Assembly: GCA_041576815.1 (NCBI GenBank)
Contig: JBFGKE010000003.1
Span: 1-64,000, forward strand
Length of the DNA stretch: 64,000 nucleotides
Source of the DNA: SG8-38 sp041576815
GTDB taxonomy: Bacteria > Myxococcota_A > Polyangia > Polyangiales > Houyiibacteriaceae
Direction of reading: 5' to 3'
This document shows positions 17,007 to 27,212 of this stretch, piece after piece. Position 1 is the stretch's first letter. The number at the start of each line of letters is the position of its first letter. The position numbers were made by a program, and so were the translations under genes. Under the pieces are notes generated by a model. The model searched no databases and was not told where the DNA came from. It saw nothing but the letters and a program-made list of their open reading frames with translations.

Positions 17007-17513
17007 TCACCGGGCCTGGCGCTCGGCGCGGCGGGCCCGGCGATAGACCTCGTAGAGGCTCTGCCGAACCTTGGGCGGCACGCTTTGGCGCAAGTCGATC
17101 TTCCAGGCGCGGTCGACCTCGACGAGCACGATCGGGTGGAGCTCCTCGGATGCCTTCGCGGCACGCACGCGGGCGGTGTCATTCTCGGTTTCGATTTCGA
17201 GCTCGTCCTTGGCGGCCACGAGCTGGCCGAACACGAACCCTCCGAGCGCCTGGTCGTGCTCACCCTGCCAATCGGAAAAGCAGCTCCGAAAGAGCCTCGA
17301 ATCGAGCAGCTGAAAGCGCTCGCGGGCCTGAAGGCGACGCCTCGCTTCGTCCTGTGCGATGTCCTGCACGCCGTACGCGCGGAAGAGGGAGTCGATGGTC
17401 GCAGAGGGGGACTCGAACTCCGCCGGCGCGGGGTCGTCTCTACACGACGCGAAAACCAAGAGGGAAAGGGCCAGGATGGCGGCTCGCACCCCCGACTTAT
17501 CGCGCCCTTCCAC
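17007..17513 (-). CDS. predicted lipoprotein, unknown function
   Basis: The 168-residue protein has a lipoprotein signal (AILALSLLVFASC). The mature part is helical and charged, with a FRAYGVQDIAQDEARRRL helix first and a short beta part later (VLVEVDRAWKID). The general shape recalls small secreted NTF2-like folds, but no signature is clear. It is convergent with the DUF2723 gene and divergent from clpB. Confidence 0.55.
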   Translation of the reverse strand: MEGRDKSGVRAAILALSLLVFASCRDDPAPAEFESPSATIDSLFRAYGVQDIAQDEARRRLQARERFQLLDSRLFRSCFSDWQGEHDQALGGFVFGQLVAAKDELEIETENDTARVRAAKASEELHPIVLVEVDRAWKIDLRQSVPPKVRQSLYEVYRRARRAERQAR

Positions 17514-17528
17514 GGGGCTGTCTAGGTA

Positions 17529-17556
17529 TTGACGGGCCCGAACGCATGCTTACTTT
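17529..17556 (+). promoter_or_regulatory. possible sigma-70 promoter of clpB
   Basis: TTGACG (17529-17534), a 16-base spacer and TACTTT (17551-17556) end 8 bases before the clpB ATG at 17565. Transcription would start within a few bases of the start codon, so the message may be leaderless. No CIRCE element or sigma-32-like site was seen. Confidence 0.4.
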
Positions 17557-17564
17557 ATTTCCCA

Positions 17565-20174
17565 ATGCGACTCGACAGACTCACTACCAAGACCCGTGAG
17601 GCGCTCGTCGCGGCCCAGCAAAACGCGGCGGATCGCGGCAACCCCGAGGTGTATCCGGAGCACCTGCTGCTCGAGCTTCTCGGGCAGTCCGGCGGGCTGG
17701 CCCCGGCGATCCTCGAGAAGGCCGGCGCCGACCTACAGGGCGTGATCCGCGCTCTCGGTGCGGTTCTCGACCGAATGCCCAAAGTCGCTGGCGGCGCCGA
17801 GGCCGGCCTGGCATCGCGCCTGAGAGACCTCTTGACGAAAGCCTGGAAGGAGACCGAAGCCTTCAAGGACGAGTACACGTCTGCCGAGCACGTGCTGCTC
17901 GCGGCCTATGGCGATTCGCAGCTCAAGAAGGTGCTCGAAGCGCAGGGCGTGAGCCGCGACCAATTGTTCGGAGCCGTGCAGGAAGTACGAGGGAGTCAAC
18001 GCGTGACCGATCCAGATCCCGAAGGGAAGTTTCAAGCGCTCGAGAAATACACGCGTGATCTCACCGAGGCTGCGCGTCAGGGCAAGACAGACCCGGTGAT
18101 CGGACGAGACGAGGAGATTCGCCGCGTCATGCAGGTGCTGTCCAGACGTACCAAAAACAACCCGGTGCTCATCGGTGAGCCCGGCGTCGGCAAGACCGCG
18201 ATCGCCGAGGGTATCGCCCACCGCATCGTGCAAGGCGACGTCCCGGAGGGCTTGAAAAACAAGAAGCTGCTCGCGCTCGACCTCGGAGCCATGGTTGCCG
18301 GGTCGAAGTACCGGGGCGAATTCGAGGAGCGGCTCAAAGCGGTGCTCCAAGAGATCGAATCCGCCAAGGGCGAGATCATCCTCTTCATCGACGAGCTACA
18401 CACTCTGGTAGGCGCGGGCGCGGCCGAAGGATCGATGGACGCGAGCAACATGCTCAAGCCCGCGTTGGCGCGCGGGGAGCTTCGGTGCGTCGGAGCAACC
18501 ACCCTCGACGAATATCGCAAGCACATCGAAAAAGACGCGGCGCTGGCGCGGCGGTTTCAGCCGGTCTTCGCGGGGGAGCCGTCGGTCTCCGACACGATCG
18601 GGATCTTGCGCGGGTTGAAAGAACGATACGAGATCCACCACGGGATTCGAATTCAAGACTCGGCGATCGTCGCGGCCGCGACCCTGAGCAACCGCTACAT
18701 CACCGATCGGTTCCTACCCGACAAGGCGATCGACCTGGTCGATGAAGCAGCGTCGCGGCTCAAGATGGAGATCGACTCGCTGCCTGCCCCAATCGACACG
18801 GTAGAGCGCAAGCTGACTCAGCTGGAGATCGAAAGGGAAGCCCTCAAGAAGGAAAAAGACGACGCGAGCAAGAAGCGACTCGCCGACCTCGAGCAGGAGC
18901 TCTCCGAGCTTCAGGAGCAGCGCGACACGATGCGCGCCCAGTGGCTCCGCGAGAAGGAGCTGATCACGGAAATCCGCGAGAAAAAGGAGCTGGTCGAAAG
19001 CCTGCGACTCGACCTCGAGCGCGCGGAGCGCACGACCGAGTACGAAAAGGCGGCCCGGCTTCAATATGGCGAGATCCCTGCCGCCGAATCGGCCGTGACG
19101 CAGGCGCAGCAGAAGCTCGCCGAGATCCAAACGAACGAGTCCTTCCTCAAAGAAGAGGTGACGGACGAGGACATCGCCGAGGTGGTGTCGAAGTGGACGG
19201 GGATCCCGGTGAGCAAGATGCTCGAAGGCGAAAAGGACAAGCTGCTTCGCATGGAAGACCGACTGCGCGAGCGCGTGATCGGTCAGGACGAAGCGGTGGT
19301 GGCGGTGTCGAACGCGGTCAGGCGCTCGCGCGCGGGGCTGAGCGAGCCCAACCGCCCGATCGGCTCGTTCCTGTTTCTCGGCCCGACCGGCGTCGGTAAG
19401 ACCGAGCTCGCACGCGCGCTGGCGGAGTTCCTCTTCGATGACGACAAAGCGATGGTTCGGCTCGACATGAGCGAGTACATGGAGAAGCACGCGGTCGCAC
19501 GCCTGATCGGCGCGCCTCCGGGATACGTCGGGTATGAGGAAGGCGGCCAGCTCACCGAGCCGATTCGCCGGCGCCCGTACTCGGTCGTGTTGTTCGACGA
19601 GGTCGAGAAAGCGCACCCGGACGTCTGGAACGTGCTGCTCCAAGTGCTCGACGACGGCCGTTTGACCGACGGCCAAGGCCGAACGGTCGATTTCAAAAAC
19701 GTGGTCGTCATCCTGACGTCGAACGTCGGCTCGCATCACATCATGGCGCTCGATGACGATGAATCGATGCGCAAGGCCGTCATGGAGGACTTGCGTGACG
19801 CGTTCCGCCCCGAGTTCCTCAACCGACTCGACGAGACGATCATCTTCCACAGGCTCGATCGACGTCAGCTCCGGCAAATCGTCGACGTGCAGCTTCACAA
19901 CTTCGACGAGCGCCTGGTGGAGCGCGACATGCGGCTCGAGGTGACCGATGCAGCCAAGGATTTCCTGGCGAACGTCGGCTACGACCCGGCCTACGGTGCG
20001 CGCCCCCTCAAGCGCGCAATCCAGCGATATCTCGAAAACGGATTGGCGGAGGACATCCTCGCGGGTCGCTTTGGCGCGGGCGATACGATTCGCGTCGATG
20101 CGGGCGAAGGGAAGCTGGTGTTCGAGACCGCGGGCCCCAGGGCGGCCGACGAAACGCGCGCCACGGTCGATTGA
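17565..20174 (+). CDS. clpB: ATP-dependent disaggregase ClpB
   Basis: The 869-residue protein has the full ClpB layout: N-terminal Clp-N domain (MRLDRLTTKTREAL), first AAA+ module (GEPGVGKTA, then EIILFIDELHT), a long middle coiled-coil domain (about residues 410-530), and a second AAA+ module (GPTGVGKTE, then VVLFDEVEKA) with the D2-small C-terminal domain. It pulls proteins from aggregates together with DnaK/DnaJ. The ATG at 17565 is preferred to a start 12 codons upstream because the Clp-N domain begins there and the promoter lies over the upstream part. No dnaK is in the window; two J-proteins are. Confidence 0.96.
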   Translation: MRLDRLTTKTREALVAAQQNAADRGNPEVYPEHLLLELLGQSGGLAPAILEKAGADLQGVIRALGAVLDRMPKVAGGAEAGLASRLRDLLTKAWKETEAFKDEYTSAEHVLLAAYGDSQLKKVLEAQGVSRDQLFGAVQEVRGSQRVTDPDPEGKFQALEKYTRDLTEAARQGKTDPVIGRDEEIRRVMQVLSRRTKNNPVLIGEPGVGKTAIAEGIAHRIVQGDVPEGLKNKKLLALDLGAMVAGSKYRGEFEERLKAVLQEIESAKGEIILFIDELHTLVGAGAAEGSMDASNMLKPALARGELRCVGATTLDEYRKHIEKDAALARRFQPVFAGEPSVSDTIGILRGLKERYEIHHGIRIQDSAIVAAATLSNRYITDRFLPDKAIDLVDEAASRLKMEIDSLPAPIDTVERKLTQLEIEREALKKEKDDASKKRLADLEQELSELQEQRDTMRAQWLREKELITEIREKKELVESLRLDLERAERTTEYEKAARLQYGEIPAAESAVTQAQQKLAEIQTNESFLKEEVTDEDIAEVVSKWTGIPVSKMLEGEKDKLLRMEDRLRERVIGQDEAVVAVSNAVRRSRAGLSEPNRPIGSFLFLGPTGVGKTELARALAEFLFDDDKAMVRLDMSEYMEKHAVARLIGAPPGYVGYEEGGQLTEPIRRRPYSVVLFDEVEKAHPDVWNVLLQVLDDGRLTDGQGRTVDFKNVVVILTSNVGSHHIMALDDDESMRKAVMEDLRDAFRPEFLNRLDETIIFHRLDRRQLRQIVDVQLHNFDERLVERDMRLEVTDAAKDFLANVGYDPAYGARPLKRAIQRYLENGLAEDILAGRFGAGDTIRVDAGEGKLVFETAGPRAADETRATVD

Positions 20175-20193
20175 ACTGCGAATTCGAGTGCCT

Positions 20194-20211
20194 GGCGTGC
20201 TCTGGCACGCC
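20194..20211 (+). terminator. hairpin after clpB, no T-run
   Basis: GGCGTGC-TCTG-GCACGCC, a 7-bp perfect stem 20 bases after the clpB stop. It lacks a U-tract, so it may act with Rho or not at all. Confidence 0.3.
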
Positions 20212-20252
20212 TGAAAGGTGCACTCCTTGCGCGCCCGTGTATGCTGTGTAAG

Positions 20253-20271
20253 CCTCCGGCGCTCTCGGAGG
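20253..20271 (+). promoter_or_regulatory. hairpin that covers the rpsU ribosome site
   Basis: CCTCCG (20253-20258), a 7-base loop and CGGAGG (20266-20271) form a perfect 6-bp stem. Its 3' arm holds the GGAGG ribosome site of rpsU. In the folded form the site would be closed to the ribosome. Control by temperature or by a protein is possible, but not shown. Confidence 0.4.
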
Positions 20272-20284
20272 AGTGATCGCGTAC

Positions 20285-20512
20285 ATGGTCGAAACCGTAC
20301 AGTGCAAGCCAATCGAAGTTCACGTGGGTGAGCGTGGTCTCGAGCGCGCGGTCAAGCACCTGAAGCGCAAAATGGCCACCGAGGGCATCCTTCGCGAGCT
20401 GAAGCGTCGGCGTCACTACATGAAGCCGTCGATCAAGAAGCGAAAGAAGGCGGCCGAGGCTGCACGCCGCCGACGCAAGCGCGTCCGGCAGGTCAACGAC
20501 CGCCCCTTCTGA
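20285..20512 (+). CDS. rpsU: 30S ribosomal protein S21
   Basis: The 75-residue protein has the S21 core EVHVGERGLERAVKHLKRKMATEG, then ELKRRRHYMKPSIKKRKK and a basic tail. S21 sits near the anti-Shine-Dalgarno region of 16S rRNA on the 30S platform. The ATG at 20285 fits the family length; a GTG at 20273 is only one base after the ribosome site and cannot be the start. The distance from GGAGG to ATG (13 bases) is long. Confidence 0.92.
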   Translation: MVETVQCKPIEVHVGERGLERAVKHLKRKMATEGILRELKRRRHYMKPSIKKRKKAAEAARRRRKRVRQVNDRPF

Positions 20513-20531
20513 GCCGACGCATTCAGAGCTC

Positions 20532-21866
<1,335 letters not shown>

Positions 21867-21937
21867 GTCGAACTGTAGGCTTCGACCGGCCGGATTGCCA
21901 TCCGCACCGACAGGCGCTCTACTCCCCGTGGAGCGGC

Positions 21938-22777
21938 ATGGCGATCGACCCCCTAAGCTTGGGCTACGAGACCCCGCCCATCGAGTTCGAGTACACCTGG
22001 CGAGACACGGTCGTCTATGCCCTCGGGGTAGGTGCCAAGGCCGATGAGGAGCTCGACTATCTCTACGAGGAGCGGGGTCCGAAGGTGGTTCCGACGTACT
22101 GCTCGGTGCCCACGTTTGCCGCCTTCGATGCGCTGGTCGATCGGATCGGGTGCGATCGCCGGGGCATGGTTCATCACGCGCAGCGGATCGACGTGTTCAA
22201 GCCGCTTCGTCCGAACGCTCGCCTTCGCGTGTCGGGGCGGGTTGCCGGCCTCTACGATCTCAAGCGGATGGCCATGTCCGTCTTTTCGATCGACGGGTTC
22301 GACGAGGAGGGCGATCGCATCATCCATGGGGAGGTCACGGTCGTGCTCCGAAACGACGGCGGCTTCGGGGGCCAACGTCCACCGAAGGCCGAGCGTATCG
22401 CGCTGCCCGATCACCCGCCGGATTTCGAGTCGGTGGAGGGGGTATCGCCCACGCAGGCACTGCTCTACCGTTTGAGCGGCGACTACAACCCGCTGCACGC
22501 CGACCCGGACGTTGCGGCGGAGGCGGGCTTCGAAAAACCGATCCTGCACGGGCTCTGCACATTCGGCTACGCGGGGCGCGCCGTGGTTCGCGACGCATGC
22601 GGCGGCGACCCAGAGAGGCTGACCACGATGCGTGGGCAGTTCCGCAGCCCGGTGTTCCCCGGCGATACGCTGGTGATTCGTGGCTGGATCGAAGACGACC
22701 GCGTGCTCCTGTCGGTCACGACCGCCGAGCGCCCCGACGCTCCCTGCATCACCAACGCCTACGCCCGAATCCGCTAG
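21938..22777 (+). CDS. MaoC family dehydratase (hydratase 2-like, two hot-dog domains)
   Basis: The 279-residue protein has two hot-dog halves. The second carries the hydratase 2 motif YRLSGDYNPLHADPDVAAEAGFEKPILHGL, with the catalytic Asp and His. This is the arrangement of the eukaryotic MFE-2 hydratase 2 domain and bacterial PhaJ/MaoC relatives, which hydrate trans-2-enoyl-CoA to the R-3-hydroxyacyl-CoA. The ATG at 21938 is preceded by GGAG and is where homology begins. It is divergent from pfp. Two palindromic repeats follow its stop. Confidence 0.85.
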   Translation: MAIDPLSLGYETPPIEFEYTWRDTVVYALGVGAKADEELDYLYEERGPKVVPTYCSVPTFAAFDALVDRIGCDRRGMVHHAQRIDVFKPLRPNARLRVSGRVAGLYDLKRMAMSVFSIDGFDEEGDRIIHGEVTVVLRNDGGFGGQRPPKAERIALPDHPPDFESVEGVSPTQALLYRLSGDYNPLHADPDVAAEAGFEKPILHGLCTFGYAGRAVVRDACGGDPERLTTMRGQFRSPVFPGDTLVIRGWIEDDRVLLSVTTAERPDAPCITNAYARIR

Positions 22778-22778
22778 G

Positions 22779-22800
22779 AAAAGGGGTCGGGCACCTTTTT
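22779..22800. repeat. AAAAGGGGTCGGGCACCTTTTT repeat, family B copy 1
   Basis: Imperfect palindrome right after the MaoC stop codon. Its reverse complement resembles the copy at 40979 (AAGGTGCCTGATCCCTTTTT). Confidence 0.65.
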
Positions 22801-22819
22801 CGCGCACACTTAACCCCTC

Positions 22820-22844
22820 AAAAAAGGGGACTGTCCCCTTTTTT
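22820..22844. repeat. GGGGACTGTCCCC palindrome, copy 3
   Basis: AAAAAAGGGGACTGTCCCCTTTTTTC. A- and T-runs lie on both sides, so this can act as a two-way terminator. Confidence 0.75.
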
Positions 22845-22883
22845 CTTGCCGGGGGGGGGATTGGTGCACAGGGTTCATTGGTG

Positions 22884-24005
22884 ATGCGGTTTTCGTGGCG
22901 AGGTTGGCTTCGGACGCTGACCGCCGCCGCAGCGGTAGCGGGTGGCTGTACCGGGAAGGCGCCGGCTGCGACGGAAGCGCCGCCGCCGCCGGTTCACGCG
23001 ATGGTGGTCGAGCCGACGCTCGTGACGCCGACGTCGGAGGCCACGGCGGAGATCCTCGCGAACCGGCACTCGAACATGCGCTCGGAGACGGCAGGGCGGG
23101 TCGTGGACGTGGTGGTCGAGGCGGGCGATCGGGTCGAGGAGGGACAAGTCCTTCTGCGACTCGACGTCGGACGTCCGGCGTCGGCGGCGCAGGCTGCCAA
23201 CGCGGCGGTGGCACAAAGCCAAGCGCGGCTCGCCCAAGCAGAGCGTGAGCTCGATCGAACGAAGAGGTTGGTGCAGACCGGCGGCCTTCCCGAGCAGCGG
23301 CTCGACGATGCCGAGGATGCGGTGCGCCTCGCCTCGGCTGCCCGCGATGCGGCTCGCGCACAAGCGCGCTTGGCAAGACGAGGCCTTACCGACGCCGTCG
23401 TGCGCGCGCCGTTTAGCGGCACGGTGGTCGAGCGCACCGTCGAGCTCGGCGAGTACGTGGCGCCGGGAAGCCCGCTCCTCAGCCTCGCCGACACGAGCGT
23501 GCTCAAAGCAAGAGCGCTTCTCGATCCGCGCGAGGCGATCGACGTGACCGTGGGGCGCACCGCCATGGTCACGGTGTACGCGCGGCCGGGCGAGTCGTTC
23601 AGTGGGCGCGTCGTGCGCGTCGGCGAGGTGATTGACCCGCGCACGAGGCGCCTCCCCGTCGAGATCGAGCTCGACGACCCCGAGGGACGGTTGCGCCCCG
23701 GTTTGGTGGCGCGCTTTTCGGTACAGACGCGTGAGCCCGAGATGGTGATTCGCGTGCCGCTCGATGGGATTTTCGAACGGTTTGGAAGTCAACACGTCTA
23801 CGTGGTCGATGGCGGAATCGCCCGGCGCCGTGCGATCGTGCTCGGCTCGGTTCGCGCTGGATTCGCGGAGGTGGCCGAGGGCATCGAGCTAGGCGAGACC
23901 GTGGTGATCAAGGGCGTCACGCGGGTGGTGGACGGCTCGAAGGTGCAGGTCGTTCCCGCCGAATCCGCCACCGCCTCGTCGGCGAGCCCTCCTGAAGACC
24001 GATGA
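22884..24005 (+). CDS. RND efflux periplasmic adaptor (membrane fusion protein)
   Basis: The 373-residue protein has a lipoprotein signal (LTAAAAVAGGC), then the biotinyl-lipoyl-like fold (SNMRSETAGRVVDVVVEAGDRVEEGQVLLRL), a helical hairpin (about residues 90-150), the second lipoyl half with VRAPFSGTVVERTVELGEYV, and the beta-barrel and membrane-proximal domains. It links the inner-membrane pump to an outer-membrane channel. The last four bases (ATGA) overlap the pump gene. The frame continues upstream of ATG 22884 through a repeat, so the start is set where the signal peptide begins. Confidence 0.88.
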   Translation: MRFSWRGWLRTLTAAAAVAGGCTGKAPAATEAPPPPVHAMVVEPTLVTPTSEATAEILANRHSNMRSETAGRVVDVVVEAGDRVEEGQVLLRLDVGRPASAAQAANAAVAQSQARLAQAERELDRTKRLVQTGGLPEQRLDDAEDAVRLASAARDAARAQARLARRGLTDAVVRAPFSGTVVERTVELGEYVAPGSPLLSLADTSVLKARALLDPREAIDVTVGRTAMVTVYARPGESFSGRVVRVGEVIDPRTRRLPVEIELDDPEGRLRPGLVARFSVQTREPEMVIRVPLDGIFERFGSQHVYVVDGGIARRRAIVLGSVRAGFAEVAEGIELGETVVIKGVTRVVDGSKVQVVPAESATASSASPPEDR

Positions 24006-27000
24006 ACATTCCAGCCTTTGCCGTCCGCCAACCCGTGCTCGTCAACCTGGTGGCGATCTCGATGGTGCTCATCGGCGCGCTCGTCATGGGCATCATGCAT
24101 CGGGAGTCCCTCCCCACGATGCCGACGGGCTGGGGCACCGTGACGACGATCTACGTCGGCGCATCGCCGGAGGAAATCGAGCAGCTCGTCACCATTCCGG
24201 TCGAAAACGCGGTCGGCGACGTCGACAAGATCGACGAGATCTGGAGCGCCTCGAAAGAGGGCGTCTCGTACGTGAGCTTCAAATTCGACGCTGACGTCGA
24301 AGACATGACCAGCGCGATCATGGAGGTCTCGAACGAGATCAACCGCATCGACGACCTTCCCCTCGATGCGGAGCGCCCCTTGGTGCGGGAGGTCAAAGTC
24401 GATTTTCCGACGATCGTCGTCGCGGTTCGCGGAGAAGTCCCCGAGGTGGTGCTCCGTCAAGTCGGCAAAGACCTCGCAGACCGGGTCGAGCGCCTCCCGG
24501 GCGTGTCGGGCACCTGGCGAAACGGCATTCGGGACCGCGAGTTCCGTGTCGACGTCGATCCCGACCGGCTCGCTGCGTATCAGCTCCCGCTCACCGCGGT
24601 GTCCGACGCGCTCCGGACCCGCGCGGCCAACGTGCCCGCGGGCACGACGAAGGGCGAGGGTGACGCGCGGCTGGTGCGCGGCATGACGCGGGTCGACGGC
24701 GTCGAGGATTTGGCAAAAGTCGTGATCCGGCCCGACGCAGCCGGCGGCTCCGTTCACGTGAGCGATGTTGCAACCGTCACCGACACGTTCGCCCCGGGCA
24801 AATACAGCGGCCGCGTCAACGGCGAGCCGTCGATCGTGCTCACCGTTCGGAAGGAGGAGCAGGCCGACAGCATCCGAATCAGCAGGGACGTGCGTGCCCT
24901 GGTCGACGGGCTTCGCCCTACGCTCCCGCCCGGCGTGACGATCGATCTGTTCGGCGACGCCGCGGCGGAGGTCGAGCATTCGCTAGGTGCGCTGTATGCG
25001 AATGCCGCCGCCGGCCTCCTTCTGGTGCTCCTGCTTCTCTGGGTCGCGATCGGCGCGCGCAACGCAACGATGGCCGCGATCGGGCTGCCGGTCGCGCTCG
25101 CGGGCGCCGTCATCGCCATGTACGTGATGGGGATCACGATCAACATGATGTCCCTGCTCGCGTTGATCCTGTGTCTGGGCGTCGTGGTCGACGACGCGAT
25201 CATCATCATCGAAAACATTTACCGACACATGGAAGAGGGGATGCCGCGTCGACGCGCGGCAGTTGTCGGCACGAGAGAGGTCTTTTGGCCGGTCGTTTCT
25301 TCGACGCTGACCAGCTGGGCCGCATTCCTGCCGCTCTTGTTGATGGAAGGCGTGCTCGGAGACTTCTTCGCGATCATCCCCAAGGTGGTCGTGGCGTCGC
25401 TTGCCGCGTCACTCATCGAAGCGATGTTCATTCTCCCGAGCCACATGGCCGATTTCGGCAGGCTTTCGCGTCTCAAGACGGCGGACGCGGGGCCGCCGAA
25501 GACACGCCTGCAGCGCGCAGGCGCCCGGCTCACGACCGTCTACGAGCGCGCCCTCCGGTGGTCACTCCGGCGTCGCGCCACGGTCGTGTTTGCGGCATAC
25601 GGGATCTGCGCGCTGATGATCGCGGTCGCGCTGAACGTCAAGGACATCATTCTCTTGACCGAAGGCGACCCGGACATGTTCGACGTCCGGGTCCACCTGC
25701 CCACCGATGCTTCCAAGGAGGAAACCCAAGCGCTCCTTCAAAAGCTAGACGCGCGGATCCTCGCCCTCGAAAATCCGGACGTCGAGGCGACGGTCGCCGT
25801 GCGCGGCATGACCCGCACCGACATGGGCTTCAGCTCGGGCGATCACCTCGGCATGGTCTCGGTCTTCGTCGTCCCCGCCACGGACCGGAGCAACCTTTAT
25901 GCGGGACGGAATCTCGTCAGCCGCGTCAGCAGTCTCTTCGACGACGTCGTTGGGCCCGCCCGCCTCGAAGTCGTCGAGGTGCGTCCCGGCCCGCCGAGAG
26001 GCGCGCCGGTCGCGGTCCGACTTCGCGGGGACGACTACGAGCGCTTGGTCGACCTCGCGGAGCAAGTACTGGCTGAGGTCCGCGTCACCCGGGGGACACG
26101 CAACTCCAACCACGACTACGAGCTCGGAAAGCAAGAGCTCCAGATCAGGGTCGACGAAGAGCGCGCCGCGCTTCACGGTCTCACGCCGGAAATGGTGAGC
26201 CTTTGGCTCCGGAGCGCGTTCGGCGCCACGCCCGCGGCAACCCTGCGCGACGGCGACGACGAAATCGACATCGTGGTGCAGCTCCGCGAAGACGTGCAGC
26301 GGGACCCTGCGCGTATCGCCGCGCTTCAGCTGATCGCGCCGACCGGAGACGAGGTCGCAATCCAAGAGATCGCCGACGTGACCCACGGCCGCGGCCCAGG
26401 CGTCGTGCGGCGCTACCAGCAAAAGCGCGTCGTCAGCGTGCTGTCCGGGATCGACGAAGAGGTCACCAACAGCGGCGAGGTGAACGCGACCCTTCAGCGC
26501 GAGCTCGCGTCGCTTGCCGCCGCCAATCCCGACGTGCGCTTCGAGTACGGGGGGCAGTTCGAAGAGACGCAGGAGTCGGTCGAATCGCTGCTCCGTGCGT
26601 TCATCGTCGCTTTGCTCCTGATCTACACGATCCTGGCCACCCAGTTCAGAAGCTTTTCGCAGCCCTCGGTGGTGATGGCGGCGATCCCACTCTCGTTCAT
26701 CGGGGTCACGGGCGGATTCCTCTTGAGCGCGAAGCCGATTGGGCTCATCGCGCTCGTCGGAGTGGTCGGCCTCACCGGGATCGTCGTGAACGACTCGCTC
26801 GTCCTCGTGGACTTCATCAACAAGCGCAGAGACAGGGGCATGGCCCTCGACGAGGCGATCGTGGAATCGGGCAAGCTGAGACTCCGCCCGATCATCCTGA
26901 CGAGCGTCACCACGATCGCGGGGCTGTTTCCGCTTTCGCTCGCGACCGAGAGCCTGCCTCACCTCGCACCGATGGCGCAGGTCATCGTGTACGGTTTGAC

Positions 27001-27160
27001 GTTCTCGACACTGCTGACGCTATTGGTGGTGCCGTGCCTCTACCGGCTCGACGTCGACCTCGCGGAGCGCGCCTCGCGCTGGTTTGCCCCGTTGAAACGT
27101 TGGCTGACCGACCCCGGCGCGGCGACCCCCGAGGAGTCGGTCGACACGACGGCAGAATGA
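24002..27160 (+). CDS. RND efflux transporter permease
   Basis: The 1052-residue protein has the RND layout: helix 1 at residues 12-32, a first large periplasmic loop, helices 2-6 (around residues 335-480) with the proton-relay GVVVDDAIIIIENIYRH in helix 4, then a second loop and the repeated set of helices near 870-1020 with VVGLTGIVVNDSLVLVDFIN. AcrB/MdtB-like HAE-1 pumps have this structure. The substrate is not known. It is translationally coupled to the adaptor; no TolC-type channel gene follows. Confidence 0.92.
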   Translation: MNIPAFAVRQPVLVNLVAISMVLIGALVMGIMHRESLPTMPTGWGTVTTIYVGASPEEIEQLVTIPVENAVGDVDKIDEIWSASKEGVSYVSFKFDADVEDMTSAIMEVSNEINRIDDLPLDAERPLVREVKVDFPTIVVAVRGEVPEVVLRQVGKDLADRVERLPGVSGTWRNGIRDREFRVDVDPDRLAAYQLPLTAVSDALRTRAANVPAGTTKGEGDARLVRGMTRVDGVEDLAKVVIRPDAAGGSVHVSDVATVTDTFAPGKYSGRVNGEPSIVLTVRKEEQADSIRISRDVRALVDGLRPTLPPGVTIDLFGDAAAEVEHSLGALYANAAAGLLLVLLLLWVAIGARNATMAAIGLPVALAGAVIAMYVMGITINMMSLLALILCLGVVVDDAIIIIENIYRHMEEGMPRRRAAVVGTREVFWPVVSSTLTSWAAFLPLLLMEGVLGDFFAIIPKVVVASLAASLIEAMFILPSHMADFGRLSRLKTADAGPPKTRLQRAGARLTTVYERALRWSLRRRATVVFAAYGICALMIAVALNVKDIILLTEGDPDMFDVRVHLPTDASKEETQALLQKLDARILALENPDVEATVAVRGMTRTDMGFSSGDHLGMVSVFVVPATDRSNLYAGRNLVSRVSSLFDDVVGPARLEVVEVRPGPPRGAPVAVRLRGDDYERLVDLAEQVLAEVRVTRGTRNSNHDYELGKQELQIRVDEERAALHGLTPEMVSLWLRSAFGATPAATLRDGDDEIDIVVQLREDVQRDPARIAALQLIAPTGDEVAIQEIADVTHGRGPGVVRRYQQKRVVSVLSGIDEEVTNSGEVNATLQRELASLAAANPDVRFEYGGQFEETQESVESLLRAFIVALLLIYTILATQFRSFSQPSVVMAAIPLSFIGVTGGFLLSAKPIGLIALVGVVGLTGIVVNDSLVLVDFINKRRDRGMALDEAIVESGKLRLRPIILTSVTTIAGLFPLSLATESLPHLAPMAQVIVYGLTFSTLLTLLVVPCLYRLDVDLAERASRWFAPLKRWLTDPGAATPEESVDTTAE

Positions 27161-27212
27161 GCGCGGCCATCCCCCGTGGCAGGCGCGGGGCGGAGCTGCT
27201 AGGCGCAGCGAC

